The notes under the pieces: model-generated | What the model saw: the letters and a program-made list of their open reading frames with translations, nothing else | What the model was told of the DNA's origin: nothing | The model's database searches: none | Made by a program: the position numbers and the translations under genes | Shown here: positions 53,774-61,648 of the stretch, piece after piece | Layout: each line of letters starts with the position of its first letter | Position numbering within the stretch: position 1 is the first letter of the stretch | From: Caldisericales bacterium | Lineage (GTDB): Bacteria; Caldisericota; Caldisericia; JAAYUI01 | Length of the DNA: 64,000 bases | NCBI GenBank assembly: GCA_022707885.1 | Contig: JAKIZT010000002.1 | Span: forward strand, 120,426-184,425 | Direction: 5' to 3'

Positions 53774-54552
53774 AAACGCCAATTTCAATACCATTTCCGG
53801 CTGGTACCAGGCCAAAGCTAAGGTTTTCAACTGGCGCCTGCAAATTCAATTTGAAACCAGGCGAAAACTCATCATGGGTGGAAGGATCTTATGACGATCC
53901 AACCGACAATTTGCCATGCGTTATAGAACAATCTGGCAACGAAGTGAGCATCTCTCAATCAAGAAACATCTCGGGGCTTGTAAATGTTTTCAACAGAACA
54001 CCAACATTTGACCTGATACTCTCTTCACAAAATCCCTTCGATCTTGTGATGGAAGGAGGGGCAAGCGATAACTGCGTCGAGCTGGGTGGGTTGCCACTCT
54101 CGTCGGTTGCCGTGTCCTTTGGTGCAGGCAAATTCGAGATGTCATTCTTGAAACCAAATCCCATCCTGATGGATTCATTCAAGGTTTCTACCGGAGCTGG
54201 CTCAATGACGCTGTTGAAACTACTGAATGCAGGATTCAAAAATCTCAGGGTGGAAGGCGGGGCTGCCTCGTACAAGATTGATTTTACCGGCCAGCTTGGC
54301 CAGGATTGCAACGCAAATATTCAGATAGGTGTTGCATCACTCGATCTTGATATTCCATCAGATGTGCCAGTCGCAGTGAAAAGTGAAACAACACTGGGTG
54401 GAATAGAAATGGGCAGCGGGTTCACCACAAAAGACGGCTGGCTGGTAAACCAGGCATATCTCACTAACCCTTCCCCAGCGTTGTCTATTTCTGCCTCCGT
54501 TGCGCTGGGTTCACTCAAGCTCAGGATTGCAAATAGCACAGGGGGGGCTTGA
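53770..54552 (+). CDS. LiaF/toastrack-like beta-helix domain protein
   Basis: A 260-aa soluble protein with repeated GAGKFEMSFL, GAGSMTLLKLL, GGAASYKIDF and TLGGIEMGSGF strands: the toastrack/DUF2154 fold of LiaF C-termini. It has no membrane segment, so it may act together with the DUF4342 membrane protein ahead of it. Translation coupled to that gene by ATGA. Likely senses or scaffolds in envelope stress, by analogy only. Confidence 0.75.
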   Translation: MKTPISIPFPAGTRPKLRFSTGACKFNLKPGENSSWVEGSYDDPTDNLPCVIEQSGNEVSISQSRNISGLVNVFNRTPTFDLILSSQNPFDLVMEGGASDNCVELGGLPLSSVAVSFGAGKFEMSFLKPNPILMDSFKVSTGAGSMTLLKLLNAGFKNLRVEGGAASYKIDFTGQLGQDCNANIQIGVASLDLDIPSDVPVAVKSETTLGGIEMGSGFTTKDGWLVNQAYLTNPSPALSISASVALGSLKLRIANSTGGA

Positions 54553-54577
54553 GGGCAATCCCCTAAAAGACTACCAT
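54549..54577 (+). promoter_or_regulatory. Promoter of the GH106-like gene, leaderless type
   Basis: TTGAGG (54549-54554), 17 bases, TACCAT (54572-54577), seven bases, then the ATG at 54585. No ribosome site. The -35 overlaps the stop codon of the previous gene. Confidence 0.5.
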
Positions 54578-54584
54578 CTGGCCC

Positions 54585-56402
54585 ATGGAACCATACTCAG
54601 ACAGCAGACCCCTGACCAGATGGTGGTGGTTTTCAGGCCCCATCAACGAAAAAGACATTGATTTCCAGCTTTCATGGCTGAAGAACAATGGCTTTGGTGG
54701 AGTAGAGATAGCATGGGTCTATCCGCTCCCGGAGAGTCCGGAAGGCCCGGCATGGCTTTCAAGAGGGCTCTCCGACAAGGTCCGCCACACAAAAGAACAG
54801 GCTGGATCATTGGGGCTCGCATGCGATTTCACCTTTGGCACCCTCTGGCCCTTCGGCGGTTCAATGGTGGGCGAGGAAGATGCCTCAAAAGATTTCTGCG
54901 GCACATCGAAACAGCGGATAAAGAAATCGTGGGAGGCAAGAACTTGCCCTGAAACGTTTGTTCTTGACCACATGAATGAGGGTGCGTTCCTTCGCTACGC
55001 AGAAAATATGGGAAACTTCCTGCCGCTTGACGGCAAAAAACAATGCCTGTTCTGTGACTCATTCGAGGTTGCAACCGAAGGCCTCTGGGCAAAGGGTTTT
55101 GAAAATGACTTCAAATCTGCTTTTGGATATGACATTGTCCCGTTCATGGATGATCTGGATTCCAGTCCGGGGGCAAGATACGACTACAGAAAACTCGTAT
55201 CAAAAATGCTCCTGGAAAATTTTTTCAGCCCATTTGCCAGATGGTGCAGGGAACACAATTCTTTCTCAAGGGTGCAGATCCATGGGGCACCAGTCGACAT
55301 AATCGAGGGATATGCAACATGTGATGTTCCGGAGAGTGAAGCTGTCCTCTTTGATCCGCACTTTTCACAGCTTGCAGCCAGCTCTGCCGCATTGTCTGGC
55401 AAAAAATATGTAACTGCCGAGACCTTCACCTGTCTGTATGGATGGAAAGGATGGCCGGGTCCAGGACAGTACCAGAGAGAGGAAAAGACTGGCGACCTGA
55501 AACTGCTTGCAGACGCCATGCTGGCAAACGGCATCAACAAGATCATCTGGCACGGGATGCCGTACAACCCGGAGGGTGGCAAAAATGCTTTTTATGCAAG
55601 CGTCCATGTTGGCCCGGATGCAAGTTTTGCAGATGATCTGCCAGCGCTAAACGGATACATGGAAAAAATCTCCAGTTTCCTGCTTGAGGGCAAACCATAT
55701 TTCCAGTGTGCCGTCATGCTTCCGGTTGAAGACGCATGGATGGAAGGCGAGCTTGAAGACAAACTAAGGAGGCCGTCTGCAAAATACCACTGGGAGTTCC
55801 ATTACCAGAGGATGCCGGAAGAACTCTGGGGCCACCGCCCGTGCTGGATAACAGCACCATTCCTGAAAAAAGCAGAGGTCAGGGACGGCTTTACCGTCAT
55901 TGGTGATCTTGAATTTGATTTTATCTATGTTGACTGCCAGTATCTGGATTTTGAAGGGCTCAATGCGCTTATCAGCCTGGCGCAAAAAGGTGCGAGAATC
56001 TGCCTGAAACAGGTTCCGGAACAACCAGGTTTTATTGCTTCCCCGGCTTATGAAAAGGCAATTTCAAAACTGGCTTCATTTGAGAATGTTTCAGACAGCA
56101 TCAAGAAATCGTCAGTCTTGCCTCCGCTGTTTTCCAAAACAAACGGGCCCAAACCTGAATATTGGTGCAGAAAAACATTGGACGGAATAAATATTTTCAT
56201 GGCAAATCCAGCAACAAGGGCGATCTCTTATCCTATGCCGTATGGCCTGTCAGATGGAACCACTGAAGCAAAAATGGAGTTTGATGCAGCATTTTTGGGC
56301 CAGGAAAAGAATGTTGGCATCAACTTCAAGAAAGGGTCCTCCATCATGCTCCGGCTCTCCAGGGGAGGAATTATTTGCGAAGAAGCTCATTTGTTAAATT
56401 AA
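54585..56402 (+). CDS. GH106-like glycoside hydrolase
   Basis: A 605-aa protein. RPLTRWWWFSGPINEKDIDFQLSWL near the N-terminus and NGFGGVEIAWVYPL match the start of the GH106 alpha-L-rhamnosidase group, and the following TIM-barrel-like stretch contains RVQIHGAPVDIIEGYATCDVPESE and TAETFTCLYGWKGWPGPG. It is shorter than typical GH106 enzymes (about 1000 aa), lacking the C-terminal beta domains, and lacks a signal peptide, so a cytoplasmic role or divergent activity is possible. Catalytic residues cannot be assigned without alignment. Confidence 0.6.
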   Translation: MEPYSDSRPLTRWWWFSGPINEKDIDFQLSWLKNNGFGGVEIAWVYPLPESPEGPAWLSRGLSDKVRHTKEQAGSLGLACDFTFGTLWPFGGSMVGEEDASKDFCGTSKQRIKKSWEARTCPETFVLDHMNEGAFLRYAENMGNFLPLDGKKQCLFCDSFEVATEGLWAKGFENDFKSAFGYDIVPFMDDLDSSPGARYDYRKLVSKMLLENFFSPFARWCREHNSFSRVQIHGAPVDIIEGYATCDVPESEAVLFDPHFSQLAASSAALSGKKYVTAETFTCLYGWKGWPGPGQYQREEKTGDLKLLADAMLANGINKIIWHGMPYNPEGGKNAFYASVHVGPDASFADDLPALNGYMEKISSFLLEGKPYFQCAVMLPVEDAWMEGELEDKLRRPSAKYHWEFHYQRMPEELWGHRPCWITAPFLKKAEVRDGFTVIGDLEFDFIYVDCQYLDFEGLNALISLAQKGARICLKQVPEQPGFIASPAYEKAISKLASFENVSDSIKKSSVLPPLFSKTNGPKPEYWCRKTLDGINIFMANPATRAISYPMPYGLSDGTTEAKMEFDAAFLGQEKNVGINFKKGSSIMLRLSRGGIICEEAHLLN

Positions 56403-56453
56403 CAATTAAATGTTAATCTAACCAATATAATCTTTTCGCAATAAGCTTAATAT

Positions 56454-56481
56454 TTGACAAACTTTCTGGGTTGTTTATAAT
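56454..56481 (+). promoter_or_regulatory. Consensus sigma-70 promoter
   Basis: TTGACA (56454-56459), 16 bases, TATAAT (56476-56481): both hexamers are perfect. It drives the small ORF at 56511 and is the strongest protein-coding promoter in the window. Confidence 0.9.
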
Positions 56482-56510
56482 AGGTTTTACGAAAGGAGGA
56501 TTTAGGTTAA

Positions 56511-56678
56511 ATGTCAAAAATTACGTTGATTATAATTGGTATTTTGCTGGTGATTATGGGCCTTTCGGGGATATGGTCATGGTTTGGGCTTGGTGTTGAG
56601 CCAATGTGGCACGCAATTTTGAAGATTGCAATTGGAATAATCGCCGTCCTCATCGGTGCAATGGACAAAACAGCTTGA
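56511..56678 (+). CDS. Small membrane protein (55 aa) under a consensus promoter
   Basis: MSKITLIIIGILLVIMGLSG followed by a Trp-rich turn and a second segment, KIAIGIIAVLIGAM: two membrane helices. AAAGGAGG lies ten bases before the ATG. It is bracketed by a perfect promoter and a terminator, so it is a complete, independent gene. No family recognised. Confidence 0.85.
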   Translation: MSKITLIIIGILLVIMGLSGIWSWFGLGVEPMWHAILKIAIGIIAVLIGAMDKTA

Positions 56679-56707
56679 TCTAACAAGAAAAATCTGTTTT
56701 TAATTCT

Positions 56708-56735
56708 AAAGCCCCTGAATTTCTCAGGGGCTTTT
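56708..56735 (+). terminator. Intrinsic terminator after the small membrane gene
   Basis: AAAGCCCCTGA and TCAGGGGCTTT pair with a five-base loop, then TATATT. It also faces the convergent lipoprotein gene ending at 56768. Confidence 0.85.
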
Positions 56736-56767
56736 ATATTCAAGAGATTTATAAAATCAGGAAACTT

Positions 56768-57268
56768 CTACTTTATCTCGCTGTCAAATATCTTCCACTC
56801 GCCAGTAAGGTCGCTGAGTGTGTACGAACCAATGGGTGTGTCGTCCTGTTTTTTGAGTTTGTCATAAACGTATAGCATGAAGCCAACCTTGACCATTCTT
56901 ACATTGGCATTTTTCTTCATGATCGATATGGAGATGACCCTTGCGCTCTTGTAGTCCACCTCGGCCTTGGCCTTTTCAAACATCTCGACCATCTGTTCCT
57001 TGCTTGTCCTTGCAGTCTGGAATGGCGAGTTCTTCTCTATCTGTGACCAGGCCTCGTCATATTTGCCAGAAAAAAGGTTTTCGAAGTATGAAAGCACAAC
57101 CTTTGACGCCGGGTGGTTTTCCGGGCCGGCCTGTTTTACGGCTTCGTCAACCTTTGACTTGTACTCTCCACCGTCCACCATGGCATTGATTTCATCCCAT
57201 GTTGGCACCTTGGCGCCACAGCCTGCAGCAACAACAACTAGCAACATAAAACAAATAATCTTTCTCAT
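56768..57268 (-). CDS. Lipoprotein with NTF2-like small domain
   Basis: A 166-aa predicted lipoprotein: MRKIICFMLLVVVAAGC (Cys17), then a helix-rich part (NAMVDGGEYKSKVDEAVKQ, ASKVVLSYFENLFSGKYDEAW) and a strand region ending TGEWKIFDSEI. This recalls DUF4878/NTF2-like lipoproteins. The ATG at 57268 starts right at the signal; the upstream ATG adds six residues without gain. Function unknown. Confidence 0.65.
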   Translation of the reverse strand: MRKIICFMLLVVVAAGCGAKVPTWDEINAMVDGGEYKSKVDEAVKQAGPENHPASKVVLSYFENLFSGKYDEAWSQIEKNSPFQTARTSKEQMVEMFEKAKAEVDYKSARVISISIMKKNANVRMVKVGFMLYVYDKLKKQDDTPIGSYTLSDLTGEWKIFDSEIK

Positions 57269-57359
57269 CTTTATGAATTTTACCACTTATGGCCATCTTT
57301 GGAAGGGGGTAGTGTTCCAAAAACATCCAGAACCTGTATAATCCAGCAAGGAGGTTGCA

Positions 57360-57611
57360 ATGGAAAACAGAAAAATTGGGTGGTTACCAGTCATTGTAGT
57401 TTTGATTATTGGCGTGCCATCACTCTGGATTGGCATCGACAAATCAAATGTCGCATTCATAATCTTTGGTGCTTTCGAGCTGGTTGTTGGTGCTATCGGT
57501 ATCTGGGCAATACTCCGGAATTCAAGGGTACCAAGGACAGTCTGTCCAAACTGCAAGGAACCGATTGGCCCGGGAATGGAATCATGCCCGAATTGCGGAA
57601 TCAAACTTTAG
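57360..57611 (+). CDS. Two-span membrane protein with C-terminal zinc ribbon
   Basis: An 83-aa protein with two membrane segments (residues about 7-27 and 32-52) and a CPNCK...CPNCG zinc ribbon (Cys62, Cys65, Cys76, Cys79). AAGGAGG is ideal for the ATG at 57360, and a TATAAT is visible about 15 bases before that site. Such proteins are common and uncharacterised. Confidence 0.8.
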   Translation: MENRKIGWLPVIVVLIIGVPSLWIGIDKSNVAFIIFGAFELVVGAIGIWAILRNSRVPRTVCPNCKEPIGPGMESCPNCGIKL

Positions 57612-57616
57612 AGTAA

Positions 57617-58405
57617 CTAGTAACATGTAAGCTGGACACCTATTCTGTTTGCTTTTTCTATTGCCCTGAGTTTTTGGGCTTTTCTGAAATCAGCGTTAGA
57701 GAGCAATCTCATTGCGTCATCGAAATTTAGACCAAGCTTCCTGTACGAAATAGCAAGGCTTTTTAACACCCTCGGATAGGGGTTTAGAAAATCCATCGAG
57801 AGGCCACAACCGATTGTTGCGGCAATCTCGATTATTCTGTCAATATTTGTAACAAGTGGCAATATCGGGGACATAAAGATCCATGTTGCCACACCTTTTT
57901 GTTTGAACATTCTCAAGGCATCGACTCTGGCGCGTATCGGCGCAGAATCATCCTCAAAAGCTGCCCTGAGGCGCTCGTCATGGTAGGACATTGAAAATCC
58001 GACAGTCGGCCCATCAAATTTTGTTATAAGATCGACGTCTCTGACCACAAGGGCAGATTTTGTCAGGATTTCTACTCTGCAATCGACCTTTGCGAGTAGT
58101 TCCAGGCAAGCCCTTGTTACCCCGAATTTTGCTTCAAGGGGTTGATAGGCATCTGTGGCAGTCGAAAAAACCACAGATTTGCCACTGGCCTTTTTGACCT
58201 GCTTCATCAAAACATCCGGCAAGTTTATTTTCGGATATACAAATCTTCCCCAGCGCTCCTTTTCATCAAGAAAACGACACATAAATGTTGCATAGCAAAA
58301 AGAGCACGCATGGGAACAGCCATAATAAGGATTTATCGAGTAATCACAGCCCTGGACCTTCGACTTTACAAGTGCCGATTTTGTAAGTCTGGCCTCTATT
58401 TTGAT
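57617..58405 (-). CDS. Spore-photolyase-type radical SAM protein with a non-canonical start
   Basis: The frame encodes about 262 residues of the SplB/COG1533 type: IKIEARLTKSALVKSKV, then YSINPYYGCSHACSFCYA with the radical-SAM C-x3-C-x2-C (Cys30, Cys34, Cys37), then FSTATDAYQPLEAKF and the VEILTKSALVVRD and WIFMSPILPLVTN strands. The first ATG (58282) lies after the FeS motif, so it cannot be the real start. No ATG, GTG or TTG occurs between it and the frame's upstream stop. An AUC at 58405 has AGGGTGG five bases upstream and opens where the family begins. A -1 slip at A-AAA-TAG from the preceding gene, or a base error, are the alternatives. Overlaps the preceding gene by ten bases. Confidence 0.7.
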   Translation of the reverse strand: MKIEARLTKSALVKSKVQGCDYSINPYYGCSHACSFCYATFMCRFLDEKERWGRFVYPKINLPDVLMKQVKKASGKSVVFSTATDAYQPLEAKFGVTRACLELLAKVDCRVEILTKSALVVRDVDLITKFDGPTVGFSMSYHDERLRAAFEDDSAPIRARVDALRMFKQKGVATWIFMSPILPLVTNIDRIIEIAATIGCGLSMDFLNPYPRVLKSLAISYRKLGLNFDDAMRLLSNADFRKAQKLRAIEKANRIGVQLTCY

Positions 58406-58950
58406 CGTTCCACCCTGTCCTTTATATCCCTGGAGGCCCTTTCAAAGCTTTCAAATTGGCGCCAGTTGTAGATGCAATATGCCATAAAAAGCAACGTTGA
58501 GCCAAATATTGCCCACCCGGAGAAATCAGGACTAAACCAGAGCGAGAATGCCGAGGCGACAAAAAGCATTCCAAATACTATCGAAGCAAGGCCCCATGCA
58601 AACCTTGGGAAAGACTGCAATTCATATGCATGGGCAGACAATATTCTGGCTGCCTTGATTGCCTGGTTCATGGTCGGGACCCCGTCGGGGAGATCAAAAG
58701 AACACTCCTTGGTCATTGTTGCACCAATGGCACCAAAAAAAGCATCCACAAAATCTCTTGATATCTTGGCTTCCTTTGCTTTTGGATGGTTAACAAGATA
58801 TTGTTTACAGGCATTTTTATATTTTGTGGCTATTGCCTCGCAGGCAACCAGCGCCCACTGCCTGACCTTTGTCATATCCGCAGATTTTATTGCCAGCTCA
58901 CCTTTATAGGCAAGGACCAGGTATTCTGTAACTTCCGGGTTTGTGTTCAT
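58396..58950 (-). CDS. Membrane protein of unknown function upstream of the radical SAM gene
   Basis: A 184-aa protein: a helical soluble N-terminal part (to about residue 120) and two membrane segments at about 120-140 and 147-163, then a charged tail (FERASRDIKDRVERSK). Not recognised. The last codons TCA AAA TAG form an A-AAA run before the stop, which could allow a -1 slip into the radical SAM frame. The two genes are almost certainly co-translated. Confidence 0.6.
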   Translation of the reverse strand: MNTNPEVTEYLVLAYKGELAIKSADMTKVRQWALVACEAIATKYKNACKQYLVNHPKAKEAKISRDFVDAFFGAIGATMTKECSFDLPDGVPTMNQAIKAARILSAHAYELQSFPRFAWGLASIVFGMLFVASAFSLWFSPDFSGWAIFGSTLLFMAYCIYNWRQFESFERASRDIKDRVERSK

Positions 58951-59264
58951 GACTCAAGGATAAGGTTTTTTGTGGAAAGATTCAAATCTGGATGGGTTAC
59001 ACTTTTGGTTATGCAAATATTAATCTGTGCATTATTTCGACTGTAATTCGTATAAAATTAAACCAACCGATTTTGTGCCCGGTTTCACCATTAATTTGTT
59101 TCAACTTTGATAATAGAAAATGTATTTCACAAATATAGATAAAGGTATTTATGAAACAGTCTTTTGTACTGTGAGACCACAAATAAAACAAATTTAATAA
59201 AACGTCTGTTTGACATTAGCAACCCCATAATTGACTTGCCCTGGTGCAAGGTTATGGTGACCAT
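58951..59264. other. Intergenic region carrying the mmd promoter
   Basis: About 314 bases without a gene. It is AT-rich. On the plus strand TTGACT (59231-59236), 16 bases, TATGGT (59253-59258), six bases and GTG at 59265 form a leaderless-type promoter for the decarboxylase operon. A GTG at 59244 is in frame but would lie upstream of the -10. Confidence 0.5.
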
Positions 59265-60812
59265 GTGAAGAATTTAGACGATCTTATAAGAGAAAAAGAT
59301 GAATTGCTTGCAAGAGCAAGCAATGAAACGCCACAGGCCAGGGAGTTCCAGGAAAAGAGGGGGAAACTTACTGCAAGAGACAGGATAAGGCTGTTCCTTG
59401 ACCCAGAAAGCTTCGTCGAAACCGACGCCCTAGTCCAGCACAGGAAGGACTACCCGCAGTCAGAGAAATTCGTTCCAGGGGAAGGTGTTATAACAGGTTA
59501 TGGCACAGTAAATGGCAGGCTTGTTTTTGTCTTCTCCCAGGATTTTTCAGTCATGGGTGGTTCCCTTTCAAAAATGCAGGGTGCAAAAACTGGCAAAGTC
59601 ATGGAAATGGCCTATCGCTCCGGTGCCCCGGTCATTGGGTTCAACGATTCCGGCGGGGCAAGGGTGCAAGAGGGTGTAGACGCCTTGTCTGGATACGGAA
59701 AGGTGTTTTACAGAAACTCAATTTATTCTGGTGTAATTCCCCAGATTTCGATCATTGCAGGGCCATCCGCCGGCGGTGCAGCCTACTCTCCCGCCCTCAC
59801 TGATTTTATCTTCACAATCGATGGGCTGACCGAGATGTTCATAACCGGCCCCCAGATCATCGAATCGGTTACAGGGGAAAAATCCGACAAGCAAACCCTC
59901 GGTGGCGCAAGAGTTCACGCTTCCAAATCCGGTGTGACACACTTTGTATACAAATCAGAACAGGAGTGCATCCAGTCAGTCAGAAAACTCCTGTCATTCC
60001 TGCCACAAAACTGCAGGCAGATGCCACCACGCATCAAGGGTAATGACGACCCAAACAGGGTTTCAATGGCACTCAGGCAGATTGTTCCGGTGGAAGCAAA
60101 CAAATCCTATGATGTCCGCAAGGTCATTGCAGAAATAGTCGATGATGGTGACTTCATGGAAGTCCAGCCAGATTTTGCAAGAAACCTCACCATAGGTTTT
60201 GCAAGAGTAGACGGCTTCCCGATAGGCATTGTTGCCAACCAGCCAATGTATCTTGCCGGTTGTCTGGATATCGATTCTTCTGACAAGGCTTCAAGGTTTA
60301 TCAGAACATGCGATTCTTTCAACATACCACTCCTGAATCTCGTCGACGTTCCAGGCTTCCTTCCGGGAGTCAACCAGGAACACGGCGGGATCATCAGACA
60401 CGGCGCCAAGATGCTCTACGCCTATGCTGAATCAACAGTCCCAAAAATAACAGTCATCACCAGAAGATCTTACGGCGGTGCCTATCTTGCCATGTGCTCG
60501 AAAGACATGGGTGCCGATGTCGTATTTGCCTGGCCACAGGCCAGCATCGCCGTCATGGGTGCTGATGGAGCAGTCAAAATACTTTATCATGACGAAATCA
60601 AGAATGCCCCCAATCCTGAAGAGAGGGCCAAAGAACTCGTCCAGGAATATGAGAAATACCACTGCAACCCCTATGTGGCCGCCGAAAGGGGATACATTGA
60701 CTCGGTAATCAATCCTGAGGAGACAAGGGCAAGAGTGGCTTCCTCGCTACACATGCTCCAGACAAAACAGCAGAGCATGCCAGAAAGAAAACACGGCAAT
60801 ATGCCACTTTGA
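59265..60812 (+). CDS. mmdA: Carboxyltransferase (alpha) subunit of a sodium-pumping acyl-CoA decarboxylase
   Basis: A 515-aa protein of the propionyl-CoA/methylmalonyl-CoA carboxyltransferase family. Motifs: KLTARDRIRLFLD, VFSQDFSVMGGSLS, GFNDSGGARVQEGV, GPSAGGAAYSPAL, VDVPGFLPG, RRSYGGAYLAMCSK. It transfers the carboxyl group of an acyl-CoA (methylmalonyl-CoA or glutaconyl-CoA) to the biotin carrier. Linkage to a beta-type membrane subunit shows the decarboxylase rather than the biosynthetic form. The start is uncertain: GTG 59265 (leaderless promoter just upstream) or GTG 59244. Confidence 0.9.
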   Translation: MKNLDDLIREKDELLARASNETPQAREFQEKRGKLTARDRIRLFLDPESFVETDALVQHRKDYPQSEKFVPGEGVITGYGTVNGRLVFVFSQDFSVMGGSLSKMQGAKTGKVMEMAYRSGAPVIGFNDSGGARVQEGVDALSGYGKVFYRNSIYSGVIPQISIIAGPSAGGAAYSPALTDFIFTIDGLTEMFITGPQIIESVTGEKSDKQTLGGARVHASKSGVTHFVYKSEQECIQSVRKLLSFLPQNCRQMPPRIKGNDDPNRVSMALRQIVPVEANKSYDVRKVIAEIVDDGDFMEVQPDFARNLTIGFARVDGFPIGIVANQPMYLAGCLDIDSSDKASRFIRTCDSFNIPLLNLVDVPGFLPGVNQEHGGIIRHGAKMLYAYAESTVPKITVITRRSYGGAYLAMCSKDMGADVVFAWPQASIAVMGADGAVKILYHDEIKNAPNPEERAKELVQEYEKYHCNPYVAAERGYIDSVINPEETRARVASSLHMLQTKQQSMPERKHGNMPL

Positions 60813-60821
60813 GGTGACAAA

Positions 60822-61262
60822 TTGAAAAAAACATCAACTGGACAGATAATTGCAAACATCGTGACCGGGCTTGTGCTTATAGGATTAACGGTTTTCATTA
60901 TCACAAGCTATATACTTGACCCGGCAAAATATGGTGAAGGTGTCACAAAGGGGCTTGTTGCCTTTACAACCACATTTATCATTCTCCTTGTTGTCACAGC
61001 TTCAATTTATCTCATCAAAACCATAACGGAGCGCTTTTCAGGCAATGGCACATCCGCAAAAAGCCCTGGTTCGACAACAGGGAACAAGGGGAAATCAGAC
61101 AAAATCATGGCCGCAGTAATTGCTGCTGCTGTACATCAATTCCAGCTCGATTCAAATGGCCAGATTGCCATAGGTTTCAGGGTAAGGGAATTGCTTGATG
61201 TGAACACCCCATGGACAACATTTTTCAAAAATGACTATCACAAATCCGGAGGATCAAGATGA
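60822..61262 (+). CDS. Gamma/delta-like small subunit of the sodium-pumping decarboxylase
   Basis: A 146-aa protein with two membrane segments (about 10-30 and 43-65), where the second (GLVAFTTTFIILLVVTASIYLI) resembles OadG/MmdD, and a cytoplasmic tail with IMAAVIAAAVHQF like the IAAAIAAA motif of those subunits. The additional first segment is unusual. TTG start with GAGGTGA upstream. The product holds the alpha and beta subunits together in the known complexes. Overlaps the biotin-carrier gene by four bases. Confidence 0.7.
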   Translation: MKKTSTGQIIANIVTGLVLIGLTVFIITSYILDPAKYGEGVTKGLVAFTTTFIILLVVTASIYLIKTITERFSGNGTSAKSPGSTTGNKGKSDKIMAAVIAAAVHQFQLDSNGQIAIGFRVRELLDVNTPWTTFFKNDYHKSGGSR

Positions 61263-61648
61263 CCAGAAGATACAGAATAACCGTTGAAGGAAAGACATTC
61301 GAGGTTGAGGTTGAATCCATTGATTCAGTGCCAACGACACAGGCAATTCCACAACCACAAGTACAAATTGCACCGACACCACCTCCGCCACCACAAGAAC
61401 CATCGGCAGGCCCCGCAATGGTAAAACCGGTTTTTGCAAAAAATGTCATTTCCCCAATTCCTGGAAAGATAAAACAGATAGCAGTAAAAGTTGGACAGGC
61501 AGTTGCTCCTGGGGACCTTCTCATGGTCATCGAAGCCATGAAAATGGACAATGAAATCCTGTGTGACGTCAATGCCACAGTAGCAGAACTCCTGGTCAAG
61601 GAAGGGGACTCGGTATCCATTGGCCAGCCAATCGTGAGGTATGCATAG
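61259..61648 (+). CDS. mmdC: Biotin carboxyl carrier subunit of the decarboxylase
   Basis: A 129-aa biotinyl protein. A short N-terminal domain (TRRYRITVEGKTFEVEVES) is followed by a flexible Pro/Ala-rich linker (residues 27-50) and the biotinyl domain with EAMKMDNEI, so Lys95 carries biotin. It shuttles the carboxyl group from the alpha to the beta subunit. Overlaps the gamma-like gene by four bases and abuts the beta gene. Confidence 0.93.
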   Translation: MTRRYRITVEGKTFEVEVESIDSVPTTQAIPQPQVQIAPTPPPPPQEPSAGPAMVKPVFAKNVISPIPGKIKQIAVKVGQAVAPGDLLMVIEAMKMDNEILCDVNATVAELLVKEGDSVSIGQPIVRYA

